A stretch of DNA of 64,000 bases from Nocardia arthritidis (lineage in GTDB: Bacteria; Actinomycetota; Actinomycetes; Mycobacteriales; Mycobacteriaceae): assembly GCF_011801145.1 (NCBI RefSeq), contig NZ_CP046172.1, positions 992,001-1,056,000 of the forward strand, written 5' to 3'. The notes under the pieces are model-generated. The model was given only the letters and a program-made list of their open reading frames with translations. It was not told the origin of the DNA and did not search any database. Positions 1 to 24,600 of the stretch are shown here, piece after piece; position 1 is the first letter of the stretch, and every line of letters starts with the position of its first letter. Position numbers and translations under genes: made by a program.

Positions 1-215
1 CCGCGGATTCCGCCGGGGTGCTCGTGGCCGTGTGCATGCCTGTGGCTGTGCCCGTCCGGATGGCTGTGTGCGTGCGCGGACGTGTGCTCATGCTCGTGGC
101 TGTGCGTGTGCTCGCCCGTATGTGCATGCCCGTGTGCGTAACCATCACTGTGATCATGAATTTGGCTGGAGTCGTGCGTGTGGTCCCCGCCGTGCCCGCG
201 CTTCAAGTGGCTCAT
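1..215 (-). CDS. CDF-type metal exporter, His-rich N-terminus (partial)
   Basis: Only the first 71 codons are in the window; the gene runs off the left edge. The peptide starts MSHLKRGHGGDHTHD and contains 23 histidines in 71 residues, mostly as alternating HxH and HEH runs. Such a cytoplasmic His-rich leader is typical of cation diffusion facilitator (CzcD/ZitB-type) exporters of zinc, cobalt or nickel, where it binds metal before the transmembrane part. The start ATG (215-213) overlaps the stop of the upstream ArsR-type gene in an ATGA arrangement, so the two are almost certainly co-transcribed and translationally coupled, as expected for a metal sensor and its exporter. The membrane domain is not visible, so a His-rich metallochaperone or another transporter class remains possible. 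Confidence 0.75.
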   Translation of the reverse strand, partial: MSHLKRGHGGDHTHDSSQIHDHSDGYAHGHAHTGEHTHSHEHEHTSAHAHSHPDGHSHRHAHGHEHPGGIR

Positions 216-610
216 GCGCCCGCCTCCGCTCGTCGATGCCGAGCCAGCTCGCGCACCCCGGCCGCGCCCTGGTGATGTGCGGGCACTCCGGGTCCGGCGT
301 GTTCGGCGTTGTACACCGCGTCCAGCACCAGCTGCCGGATGTGTTCGTTCTCCAGGCTGTAGAAGATGGTGGTGCCGGACCGGCGGGTGCGCACCAGCCG
401 CGCCATGCGCAGCTTCGCCAGATGCTGGGATACCGAGGCGGCCGGTTTGCCGACGCATCCGGCCAGGTCGTTCACCGACAGTTCTTGGCCGACCAAGGCC
501 CACAGCACCTGTACCCGGGTGGCGTCGGCCAGCATTCGGAATACCTCGACGACCAGGGCCGCCTGGTCCTCGTCGAGCGGCGGCCGTCCTCCCTGGCTAT
601 CTGCATTCAT
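212..610 (-). CDS. ArsR/SmtB-family metal-responsive repressor
   Basis: A 132-residue winged-helix repressor of the ArsR/SmtB family. The core LADATRVQVLWAL, followed by helix-turn-helix VNDLAGCVGKPAASVSQHLAKL and wing RTRRSGTTIFYSL, is diagnostic. The C-terminal alpha-5 helix (ENEHIRQLVLDAVYNAEH) sits where SmtB, CzrA and NmtR hold their metal, but of the usual D-x-H...H..H/E set only two His remain, with Asn at the other two positions. It is followed without gap by a His-rich CDF exporter (ATGA overlap), so it probably represses that exporter until metal binds. I chose ATG at 610 because a TATTAT element ends 6 nt before it, which suits a leaderless transcript; an in-frame ATG at 628 would add six residues but would include that element. 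Confidence 0.85.
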   Translation of the reverse strand: MNADSQGGRPPLDEDQAALVVEVFRMLADATRVQVLWALVGQELSVNDLAGCVGKPAASVSQHLAKLRMARLVRTRRSGTTIFYSLENEHIRQLVLDAVYNAEHAGPGVPAHHQGAAGVRELARHRRAEAGA

Positions 611-616
611 ACGTAG

Positions 617-622
617 ATAATA
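617..622 (-). promoter_or_regulatory. Candidate -10 box of the ArsR-CDF operon
   Basis: TATTAT on the minus strand, 6 nt upstream of the preferred ATG at 610. This spacing would put the transcription start at or next to the start codon, giving a leaderless mRNA, common in actinobacteria. No good -35 hexamer was found. Confidence 0.35.
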
Positions 623-647
623 GGGCATGGGGTGGGCGATGCCGCAC

Positions 648-691
648 GAAAAACCCCGGCGCGGCTCTAATTCGTTGCCGCGCCGGGGGTT
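648..691 (-). terminator. Rho-independent terminator of the SCO5389-family gene
   Basis: A perfect 12-bp GC-rich stem (654-665 paired with 677-688) with an 11-nt loop. On the minus strand it is followed directly by TTTTT. It begins about 10 nt after the stop of the small gene at 702-1094 and separates it from the ArsR operon downstream. Confidence 0.85.
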
Positions 692-701
692 ACCCGATTT
701 T

Positions 702-1094
702 TCAGCAGTTACGCAGTTCCGGGCTCTGATTCAGCAGCTGGGCCCGGGTGCCGATGAATTCGGTGTAGGTCTGACCGCCGACCGCGGCCAGCGGGAAGGC
801 CGCCACCCTGTGGCAGTTCTGGAAGGCGAGCTTCACTCCGAAGTGGCGCTCCAATCCGCCGCGGATCGCGTCGGACGCCATGGCGCGCAGCAGCTGGCCG
901 CGGGCCGTCTCATCCGGCGGTGGAACCACGTTGTCGGCGAATTCTGCTGTACCGGAACGCAATTCACCGGCCACCCGGCTGACTACCTCCCAGGCGTACG
1001 GCAGCGAATTGCGTACACATTCGACGAAATCGGCGTCGTCGACCTCACCGCGCTCGGCGCGCTCGAGTAGTGCGGCAGGAACATCGAGGGACAT
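702..1094 (-). CDS. SCO5389-family small conserved protein
   Basis: A 130-residue soluble protein starting MSLDVPAALLERAERG and containing FADNVVPPPDETARGQLLRA and AFQNCHRVAAFPL. These segments match my memory of the actinobacterial SCO5389 family, whose biochemical role is not known to me. There is no signal peptide or membrane segment. The start is well supported: GGAGGAG lies about 10 nt upstream (around 1104-1110) on the minus strand. The gene is monocistronic in appearance, with its own terminator just downstream and a candidate promoter overlapping the end of the preceding gene. The conserved Cys-His (NCHR) and the C-terminal Cys could bind a metal or be redox active, but that is speculation. 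Confidence 0.7.
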   Translation of the reverse strand: MSLDVPAALLERAERGEVDDADFVECVRNSLPYAWEVVSRVAGELRSGTAEFADNVVPPPDETARGQLLRAMASDAIRGGLERHFGVKLAFQNCHRVAAFPLAAVGGQTYTEFIGTRAQLLNQSPELRNC

Positions 1095-1139
1095 GTGCGC
1101 TCTCCTCCTGAATGGAGTGGATTAGTGCGATGCCCAATG

Positions 1140-1166
1140 ATTCTAAACGAAAGTCGTTGTCAACAA
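1140..1166 (-). promoter_or_regulatory. Possible promoter/operator of the SCO5389-family gene
   Basis: On the minus strand the segment holds TTGTTGACA, then an inverted repeat AACGA-CTT-TCGTT (1146-1158), then TAGAAT (1145-1140). TTGTTG and TAGAAT are 15 nt apart, short of ideal. The inverted repeat lies between the two candidate boxes, where a repressor would sit. It overlaps the stop codon of the upstream oxygenase gene. Low confidence. Confidence 0.3.
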
Positions 1167-2284
1167 CCCTGAATCCGTCCCGAAAGTGCTGTGGTCAGTG
1201 CGGTTTTCGCGTCGGCGGCCAGCTGTCGGACGAGTTCGCCGGCCGGTAGCTCGGCCGCGAGCTCATGGGTTTGACCCGCCCACAGGTTGACCGCGTCCGG
1301 ATTGCCCGCCGCACGGGCGGCGGCGCGCAATGGCGCTGTCGCGTAATGGATCTCGGGGTAGGCCACCGGGGCGTCCGCGCTGTAGTCGGTCATGAACCGA
1401 TTGCGCAGGCCGCGGGCGCGCCGACCGGTGAAGGCGCGGGTGAGCATGGTCGGGGTCGCGGTGCCGATGGCGGCGCGGTGCACCGGATTGGTGCCCGCCT
1501 CCGGGCTGCGCAGGAACACCGTGCCGAGCTGTGCGGCCGCCGCACCCGCGGCCAGCGCCGCCGCGATGCCCGCACCGGTGCTCAAACCACCCGCGGCGAC
1601 CACCGGCAGATCGACAGCCGCCCGCAGCAGTTGCAGCAGCGCGAGCAGGGTGAGCGGATCGGTGTCATCGGCCGCCACCGAATCGGTGAAGGCGCCGCGG
1701 TGCCCACCGGCCTCGGCTCCTTGGGCGACAAGGACATTCGCGCCCGCCTCGGCCGCGATCCGCGCCTCGGCCACCGAGGTGACGGTCACCCAGACCTCGG
1801 AGCCGACGGCCCGCAGCCGCGCGATCTCGGCCGCGGATGGACAGCCGAACGTGCACGACACCACCGCAACCGGTTCCGCGACAAGCAGATCCAGTTTCGC
1901 CGTCCAGTCGTCGGTATCGAATTTCGGTGTGCCGAGTTCGAATTCGCCGCGGAGGCGGTCGAGGAACGCGGCGTATTCGGTCTGTGGCGTCGGTGGGCCC
2001 GGTACGAACAGGTTGACGCCGAACGGTCCGCTCGTCAGGGCTCGGGTGGCCTTGATCCGAGTCGCGGTGTCGGCTGCGGTGAGGTATCCGGCGGCGACGA
2101 AGCCGAGGCCGCCCGCCTCGGTGACCGCCGCGGCCAATTCGGGTGTCGAAGGTCCGCCCGCCATGGGGGCGAGAACGATCGGGACGCGTATTTCGTCGAG
2201 GATCACTGCTCCAGTGTCACCTAGTTGAAGCTGTGACCCCGCTCTCACCAGCGGCGATAAATCAGAAGGTTGCGGAATGGTCAC
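1160..2284 (-). CDS. Nitronate monooxygenase-family flavoprotein (2-nitropropane dioxygenase type)
   Basis: A 374-residue TIM-barrel FMN enzyme. The N-terminal strand VPIVLAPMAGGPSTPEL (about residues 34-50), the QGAEAGGHRGAF motif with the family's active-site His (about residue 195) and the phosphate-binding segment VVAAGGLSTGAG are characteristic. Members oxidise alkyl nitronates such as propionate 3-nitronate to carbonyl compounds and nitrite; some paralogues act as enoyl reductases, so the substrate is open. The open frame starts at GTG 2284; an alternative GTG at 2206 would start exactly at VILDEIRVPIVL, which matches the usual family N-terminus better, but neither has a convincing ribosome-binding site. 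The gene is divergent from the M23 peptidase gene and has no evident functional link to the NRPS array. Confidence 0.85.
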   Translation of the reverse strand: MTIPQPSDLSPLVRAGSQLQLGDTGAVILDEIRVPIVLAPMAGGPSTPELAAAVTEAGGLGFVAAGYLTAADTATRIKATRALTSGPFGVNLFVPGPPTPQTEYAAFLDRLRGEFELGTPKFDTDDWTAKLDLLVAEPVAVVSCTFGCPSAAEIARLRAVGSEVWVTVTSVAEARIAAEAGANVLVAQGAEAGGHRGAFTDSVAADDTDPLTLLALLQLLRAAVDLPVVAAGGLSTGAGIAAALAAGAAAAQLGTVFLRSPEAGTNPVHRAAIGTATPTMLTRAFTGRRARGLRNRFMTDYSADAPVAYPEIHYATAPLRAAARAAGNPDAVNLWAGQTHELAAELPAGELVRQLAADAKTALTTALSGRIQGC

Positions 2285-2301
2285 GACGGGGTAGAGTTCC
2301 C

Positions 2302-2406
2302 GTCACAACGGATGCCGAATCGTTACATCGACCGACACCCAGCAGAGTGTTACCGACGCTAGGACAGAGCTTTGCCGCACCATCGAGTTGGCCCCAGTTC
2401 CGTTAC
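2302..2406 (+). promoter_or_regulatory. Four GT(C/T)AC elements upstream of the M23 peptidase gene
   Basis: GTCAC at 2302 and GTTAC at 2322, 2349 and 2402, all on the plus strand. MtrA, the response regulator of actinobacterial cell-wall genes, recognises GTCACA/GTTAC-like repeats, and M23 peptidase genes are known MtrA targets in corynebacteria and streptomycetes. Spacings (20, 27, 53) are not a clean match to a described box, so this is only a candidate. Confidence 0.25.
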
Positions 2407-2410
2407 CGTC

Positions 2411-3244
2411 ATGAGCCTGGTTGGCGAGGGCGTTTCGGTTCGCCCGAAGCGGCACCGCGCCGAACCGGCCACCAGCGATCGGGTGAAGGTCGCCGCGGGT
2501 GTCGCGGTTGCCACCGGTGCGTTGATCGGCACCGCCACCCAACTTCTGCCCGCCGTCGCGAGTGCGACTCCGATGCTTCCCGGCTCGCACCACCACGGTG
2601 ACCAGTCCGGCAGCATCAAGCTGCAGACCAAGACCGAGCCGGTGGCCGAGACCACCCAGGTCGCCACTCCGGTCGCCGATGCCGCCCCCGCGCCCGAGGC
2701 GCCTGCCCCCGCTCCGGCCGCTCCGGTCGCCGCCCCCTTCGGTCTGCAGAATCTGCCGCCGGAGGTCGCCGGTCCACTGGCGCAGGCCGAGCAGGTGATC
2801 AAGGGACTGCAGCAGCAGGTGACCCCGGCGCCGCCGCAGCAGGCGGTCCGCCCGGTGGGTGGCGAGATCAGCTCCGGATTCGGTTCTCGCTGGGGCGAAT
2901 TCCACTACGGCCTCGATTTCGCCGATCAGCTCGGCGCGCCGATCCACTCGGTGAGCAGCGGTACCGTCATCGACGCGGGCCCGGCATCCGGCTTCGGTCT
3001 GTGGGTGCGGGTGAAGCAGGACGACGGCACCACCGCGGTCTACGGTCACGTCAACGAGTTCTACGTGCATCCGGGGCAGCGGGTGAATACCGGCGATGTC
3101 ATTGCGACAGTTGGCAATCGGGGCAATTCGACCGGTCCGCATCTGCACCTGGAGATTTGGGATCCGTCGGGCACCAAGATCGACCCGTATCCGTGGCTGG
3201 CCGCGAAGGGTGTTCCGATGCAGTGGGGCCCCACGCCGCACTGA
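2411..3244 (+). CDS. Secreted M23 (LytM-type) metallopeptidase
   Basis: A 277-residue exported or membrane-anchored peptidoglycan peptidase. A basic N-terminus (RPKRHR) precedes a hydrophobic stretch ending AVASATP (about residues 47-54), consistent with a signal peptide or anchor. A Pro/Ala-rich linker follows (about 85-125), then the LytM domain (about 150-267). Zinc ligands of the family are present: HYGLD (H165, D169) and HLH (H244, H246), plus the conserved YGHV His (213). Such enzymes cut cross-bridges or stem peptides in the cell wall, or act as non-enzymatic activators when ligands are lost, which is not the case here. ATG at 2411 is preferred; an upstream TTG at 2372 with AGGA 8 nt before it would add 13 residues. 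GTTAC-type repeats upstream suggest MtrA control. Confidence 0.88.
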   Translation: MSLVGEGVSVRPKRHRAEPATSDRVKVAAGVAVATGALIGTATQLLPAVASATPMLPGSHHHGDQSGSIKLQTKTEPVAETTQVATPVADAAPAPEAPAPAPAAPVAAPFGLQNLPPEVAGPLAQAEQVIKGLQQQVTPAPPQQAVRPVGGEISSGFGSRWGEFHYGLDFADQLGAPIHSVSSGTVIDAGPASGFGLWVRVKQDDGTTAVYGHVNEFYVHPGQRVNTGDVIATVGNRGNSTGPHLHLEIWDPSGTKIDPYPWLAAKGVPMQWGPTPH

Positions 3245-3285
3245 TCGGCTCACGTAAGGACCTATCGGTCATTAGGCTCGGGCAG

Positions 3286-4269
3286 GTGACCGAGCTGGGC
3301 GACATTTTCGAAGCGGGATCACCACACGGGCGTGCATACGCGGTGCTGGTGCATCATCCTCGATCGAGTTTGGCCGAAATCGCGCAGTACTTGGGCGTTT
3401 CCACCGAGACCGCCGCCGCGAGCCTGGACGTGCTCGCCGAATTGCAGGCCGCCGTCCGCATCATCACCCCGGAAGGGGGTGTGGTGTGGGACGCGCACGC
3501 ACCGGAGTCGCTGTCCGAGGCCGAGGCCCGGCGCAGGCAGCACGAGATCAACCAGATGCACACGGCCGCAGCGCGTCTCAGCGAGACCTTCCGTTCGGTG
3601 CGGCGCTCGCCGCGCAGCAACGGCGCCGTGGTCCCGGTATTCGAACGCCTGGAGATGCTGGCCGATTTCGAGGAGATGCAAACGGCGGCGCGCAAGTGCG
3701 TCAAGGTGATCGAGCGCGGCCCGTACCTGAGCGATCTGGAGCGGGAACGACAGTTGTTCCTGCTCAAGCGATCTCGGCTCGGTGACGGGATCCGCTACCA
3801 AACCCTCTATCAGGACACGATTTACCAGGACGCGGAACGCCTGCGTCATGCACTGTCCACGAATGCCAGTGGCGCGCAAGCCCGTACGCTGCCCGAACCG
3901 CCCTTCAAGATGATCGTCAGCGATGACGAGCGGGCCAGCCTGGTGCTGCACGTCGACGAGCGCCGCCCCGATCCGATGGGCCTGCGCATCACCGGCTCAC
4001 CCGCGCTGGACATGCTGGTGAAGACCTTCGATGTGCTGTGGTCGTTGGCCGCGCCGATTTCGGTGAATCCGACCGCGGAGGCGCTCGACGAACGCGACCG
4101 CGCCATTCTCACGCTGATGGGACTCGGCGCCACCGACGACACCATCGCCAGGCGGCTCGGCATGTCCCGCCGCACGGTGGTGCGGCGCACCGCCCGGCTG
4201 CTGGAACGACTCGGCGCGAGCACCCGCTTCCAAGCGGGTGTGCAGGCGACCAGGCGCGGCTGGCTCTGA
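3286..4269 (+). CDS. Transcriptional regulator with TrmB-like N-terminal and LuxR-type C-terminal HTH
   Basis: A 327-residue cytoplasmic regulator. The N-terminus (about residues 10-65, including SSLAEIAQYLGVSTETAAAS) looks like a TrmB-type winged helix. The middle is a helical sensor-like region without recognisable ligand motif. The C-terminus (about 268-327) is a LuxR/GerE-type helix-turn-helix: ERDRAILTLMGLGATDDTIA followed by RRLGMSRRTVVRRTARLLE. No receiver or ATPase domain is present. GTG at 3286 gives the natural N-terminus, although its ribosome-binding site is weak. It is the last gene before the NRPS array and is co-directional with it, 418 nt upstream of NRPS1. This makes it the best candidate for a cluster-specific activator, but such regulators are also common as orphan genes, so the link is an inference. 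Confidence 0.75.
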   Translation: MTELGDIFEAGSPHGRAYAVLVHHPRSSLAEIAQYLGVSTETAAASLDVLAELQAAVRIITPEGGVVWDAHAPESLSEAEARRRQHEINQMHTAAARLSETFRSVRRSPRSNGAVVPVFERLEMLADFEEMQTAARKCVKVIERGPYLSDLERERQLFLLKRSRLGDGIRYQTLYQDTIYQDAERLRHALSTNASGAQARTLPEPPFKMIVSDDERASLVLHVDERRPDPMGLRITGSPALDMLVKTFDVLWSLAAPISVNPTAEALDERDRAILTLMGLGATDDTIARRLGMSRRTVVRRTARLLERLGASTRFQAGVQATRRGWL

Positions 4270-4687
4270 CGAGTCGCATCGAAACAGGCTCCGGCACTTG
4301 GTAGTTCCCGCCATCGATTGCGGGGGCGGCGGTTGTCGGGGCTTTCGGTCCGCACTCTGTGCTGGTTACCTCACCGCCATAGCCCTGCGGTTGGAGTTTC
4401 GGCCGGGCCGGTGAGGGGCGTAAGCCCTGGTACGCAATGCCCGACGATCGCGTTGTCCCGCCATGAATTTCCCCGGGTCGCGCACTCGATGTGCCGATCG
4501 ATCCACTTCCCGCTGCCGGGAACAGGTTTGGATCGAATACCGAGGAGTTCGGCGCAATGTGGTTGACCGGCAGCGGGTTTCTGCCGCAGCGGAGTTGGGG
4601 AGACAGGTGAGGGATACCAGTTCGGCAGCGCGACGGTCGCGGTCCTGCCGCAGGTGCCCAGCTTTGCCTGTCCGGAGGGAGTCCTAG
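4270..4687 (+). other. 418-nt leader region upstream of the NRPS array
   Basis: The longest stretch without a confident gene. It contains a small inverted repeat (CCCGC 4307-4311 / GCGGG 4320-4324) that could end the regulator transcript, and near its end a short open frame (4607-4687) abutting NRPS1. A strong ribosome-binding site GGAGGGA (4674-4680) lies 7 nt before the NRPS1 ATG. No clear -35/-10 pair was recognised. The promoter for the first NRPS must lie here unless it is transcribed through from the regulator. Confidence 0.4.
4607..4687 (+). CDS. Possible 26-residue leader peptide abutting NRPS1
   Basis: GTG at 4607 follows GGGGAG by about 5 nt and opens a 26-codon frame (VRDTSSAARRSRSCRR..., Arg- and Cys-containing) whose TAG stop touches the NRPS1 ATG (TAGATG). 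Similar short frames ending in an ATGA overlap precede NRPS3 and NRPS4, which is the main reason to list it. Coding status is unproven; high GC makes short frames common. Confidence 0.2.
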   Translation: MRDTSSAARRSRSCRRCPALPVRRES

Positions 4688-21367
<16,680 letters not shown>

Positions 21368-21605
21368 TAGCCGAATCGAATAAGTGATCGAATCTGTCCG
21401 GCGCATTTGGGTCTTGCGTAACGGACCGGGTAGACCTATCGATGCAACTGTGGCTGGCGGGTGACCGTAGACGTTCACCGCTGTCTCCCTACACTGTGTA
21501 AATTGCTCGGACCGCGGCCACCGCCTGGCATGTCATGTGAACCTGTGGGGGTGGTTACGCGTTGGCCGTGCGGTTCGGTACGACGCGAGAGGTGAATGGA
21601 CTCGG
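21368..21605 (+). other. 238-nt gap between NRPS1 and NRPS2
   Basis: No gene was recognised. TACACT at 21490-21495 could be a -10 box for NRPS2, about 100 nt before its start; the best -35 match (TAGACG, 16 nt upstream of it) is poor. In-frame GTG at 21537 precedes the preferred NRPS2 start but the extra 23 residues are unlike the N-termini of the sister proteins. Confidence 0.3.
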
Positions 21606-24600
21606 ATGGATAGCGCCCGCCGCTCTGCTCGTGGTACCCGTCGTCGCAGGTCAGGCGGCCTTCTGTTCAGTCAGCTGCTCACATCGGCAGTGGAGACGGC
21701 GGCCGGAGCGGTCGCCATTCGCTACAACCCGACCGGTGATCCGGCCGACGACCGCGAGCTGACCTATCAGGAACTGGACGAGGCGTCGTCGCGGGTGGCG
21801 CGCGAGCTGATCGAGCGCGGGGTCGGTCCTGGCGATGTGGTGGCCATCGGTATCGCCCGCAGCCTGGAATCGGTGCTCGCGGTGTGGGCCATCGCGAAAA
21901 CCGGTGCGGCGTATGTGCCGGTGGATCCGAGTTACCCGGCCGAGCGCATCGCGCATATCGTCTCCGATTCCGGTGCGGTGCTCGGCCTCACCACCTCGGC
22001 GCACCGGGCCGCGCTCGGCAGCGCCATCTACTGGATCGAATTGGACGATCCGGTGGTCTCGGCCCGGATCGCCGCGCGCCCCGCGCACCCGATCTCCTAC
22101 ACCGACCGGGTGCGCCCGCTCGACGAGCGGCATCCGGCGTACGTCATCTACACCTCGGGTTCGACCGGGCGGCCGAAGGGCGTCGTGGTCACCCATACCG
22201 GTCTCGCGAGCCTGGTGGCCGCCGAACGCGAACATTACGATGTGACACCGGATTCCCGGGTGCTGCACGTCTGCTCGCCGAATTTCGACGTCTCCGTGCT
22301 CGAGCTGCTGCTCGCATTCTCCGCGGGCGCGACGCTCGTGGTCGCGCCGCCGAAGGTGTTCGGCGGCTACGAGCTGGCGGATCTGCTTCGCCGCGAACAG
22401 GTTTCGCACATGCTGATCACCCCCGGCGCACTGGAGTCGGTGGATCCGGCCGGGCTGGACGACCTGCAGGTCGTCGTGGTCGCCGGTGACAAATTCGGCC
22501 CGGAGCTGGTCGGGCGCTGGGGGGCGAGCCCGGATCGGTTGTTCTACAACGGATACGGGCCGACCGAGGCGACGATCTTGGCGACCAGCAGTGCGCCGAT
22601 GCGGCCCGGCGGTCCGATCACCATCGGCACCTCGATCGCGGGAGTCGGTGCGTTTGTACTGGATTCGCGGCTGCGGCCGGTGCCTGCCGGTGTCGTCGGC
22701 GAGCTCTACCTCTCCGGCCCCGCGCTGGCGCAGGGCTACCTCGGCCGCCCGGGGCTCACCTCGGAACGCTTTGTCGCCAGCCCGTTCGGCGCCGACACCG
22801 GTAACCCGGGCGCGCGGCTGTACCGCACCGGTGACCTGGTGCGTCGCAGCGAAATCGACGGCACCATCGAATATTTGGGCCGCTCCGATTTCCAGGTGAA
22901 GATCCGCGGCTTCCGCATCGAGCTCGGCGAGATCGATAACGCGCTCACCGGACACCCGGAGATCGATTACGCGGCGACCATCGGCCGAACCCTGCCATCC
23001 GGTGCGACGGCGCTGGTTTCGTATGTGCTGCCGCGTGCCGGCGTCACCATCGATACCGGCGAGCTGGCGGAGTTCATCGGTGCGTCGTTGCCCGCGTACA
23101 TGATTCCGGCCGCGATCATGGTGCTCGACGAGATCCCGCTGACCCCGGTCGGCAAGCTCGATCGTGCGGCGCTGCCCGAACCGGTATTCGCGGCACGGAA
23201 ATTCCGCGCGCCGTCGACGCCGGTGGAGGAGATCGTCGCGGATGTGTTCGCGGCGCTGCTGCTTTCGGGTGTCGCCGACGCCAGGGTCGGCGCGGACGAC
23301 GACTTCTTCGAACTCGGCGGCAATTCGCTGCTGGCCGCGCAGGCGGCCGCGCGCATCGGCTCCGCACTCGAGATCCGGGTGCCGGTGCAGCTGCTGTTCG
23401 AGGCGTCCACCGTCGCGGCGCTGGCCGAGCGGGTGGAGCAGCACGCCGGATCGTCCGCGGGGCAGGCGCTGCGCCCGCAGCCGCGGCCCGCGCGGATCCC
23501 ACTGTCGTACGCCCAGCAGCGGATGTGGTTCCTGAACCGGTTCGATCCGGCCAGCGGCGTCAACAACATTCCGGTCGCGGTGCGGCTCACCGGCAAACTC
23601 GACATCGAGGCGCTGCGGGCCGCGGTGCGCGATCTGTGCGAGCGGCACGAGGTGCTGCGCACCATCTACCCCGAGGTGGACGGCGAGGGCTACCAGCAGG
23701 TGCTGCCGATCGGCGATCGGCGGTCGGTGCCGGATCTCGTTGTGGAACAGGCGGATCCGGCGCGGGTGCCGGAGTTGGTCGCCGCGACGGTGATCGAGGG
23801 CTTCGACGTCACGGTCGCGCCGCCGGTCCGGGTGCGGGTACTCGAACTGGGCGAACACGACCATGTGCTGATCTGCGTCGTGCACCACATCGCGGGCGAC
23901 GGCTTCTCGATGGGCCCGCTCACCCGCGATCTGATGACCGCGTATGTGGAGCGGATGCACGGCGGCGCACCGGAATGGCCCGCGCTCACGGTGCAGTACG
24001 CCGACTACGCCATCTGGCAGCGGGATGTCCTCGGCGCCGAGGACGATCCGGATTCGGTACTGGCACAGCAGATCTCGTTCTGGCGCAACCAATTGGCCGC
24101 GCTGCCGGAGCAATTGGAACTGCCCGCCGACCGGCCTCGGCCCGCAGTGGCGTCCAACCGGGGCGCGACCTACGAGTTCCGGATCGACACCGGTATCCAT
24201 GCGGCACTGAACAAACTTGCGCACCAGCACAATTCGACGTTGTTCATGGTGGTGCACGCGGCGCTCGCCGTGCTGCTCGCCCGGCTTTCCGGCACCAGGG
24301 ACATTGCGATCGGCACCCCCGTCGCCGGACGCGGCGAGGCGGCGCTCGACGATCTGGTCGGCATGTTCGTCAATACGCTGGTGCTGCGCAACGAGATCGA
24401 TCCCGGCCTGAGCTTCGACGAGCTGCTGCGTGAGGTGCGCCACACCGATGTCGAGGCGTTCGGTCACGCGGACGTGCCGTTCGAGCGGCTGGTCGAGCTG
24501 TTGGATCCGGTGCGTTCGGCGGCGCGGCATCCGCTGTTCCAGGTGATGCTCACCTTCCAGAACCTGGCCCGCGCCGAACTCGAACTGCCTGGCCTCTCGG

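Noticed and set aside
2303..3253. Minus-strand frame opposite the M23 peptidase gene
   Set aside because: Arg/Gly-rich translation with no motif; the plus-strand frame has a full LytM domain and secretion features.
3001..3285. Upstream extension of the regulator gene frame to 3001
   Set aside because: It overlaps the coding sequence of the M23 peptidase in another frame and lacks regulator homology; GTG 3286 starts at the natural domain boundary.
4463..4687. 74-codon plus-strand frame directly abutting NRPS1
   Set aside because: Arg/Ser-rich composition and no ribosome-binding site at its ATG. Only its last 26 codons, from GTG 4607 with GGGGAG upstream, were kept as a low-confidence leader.
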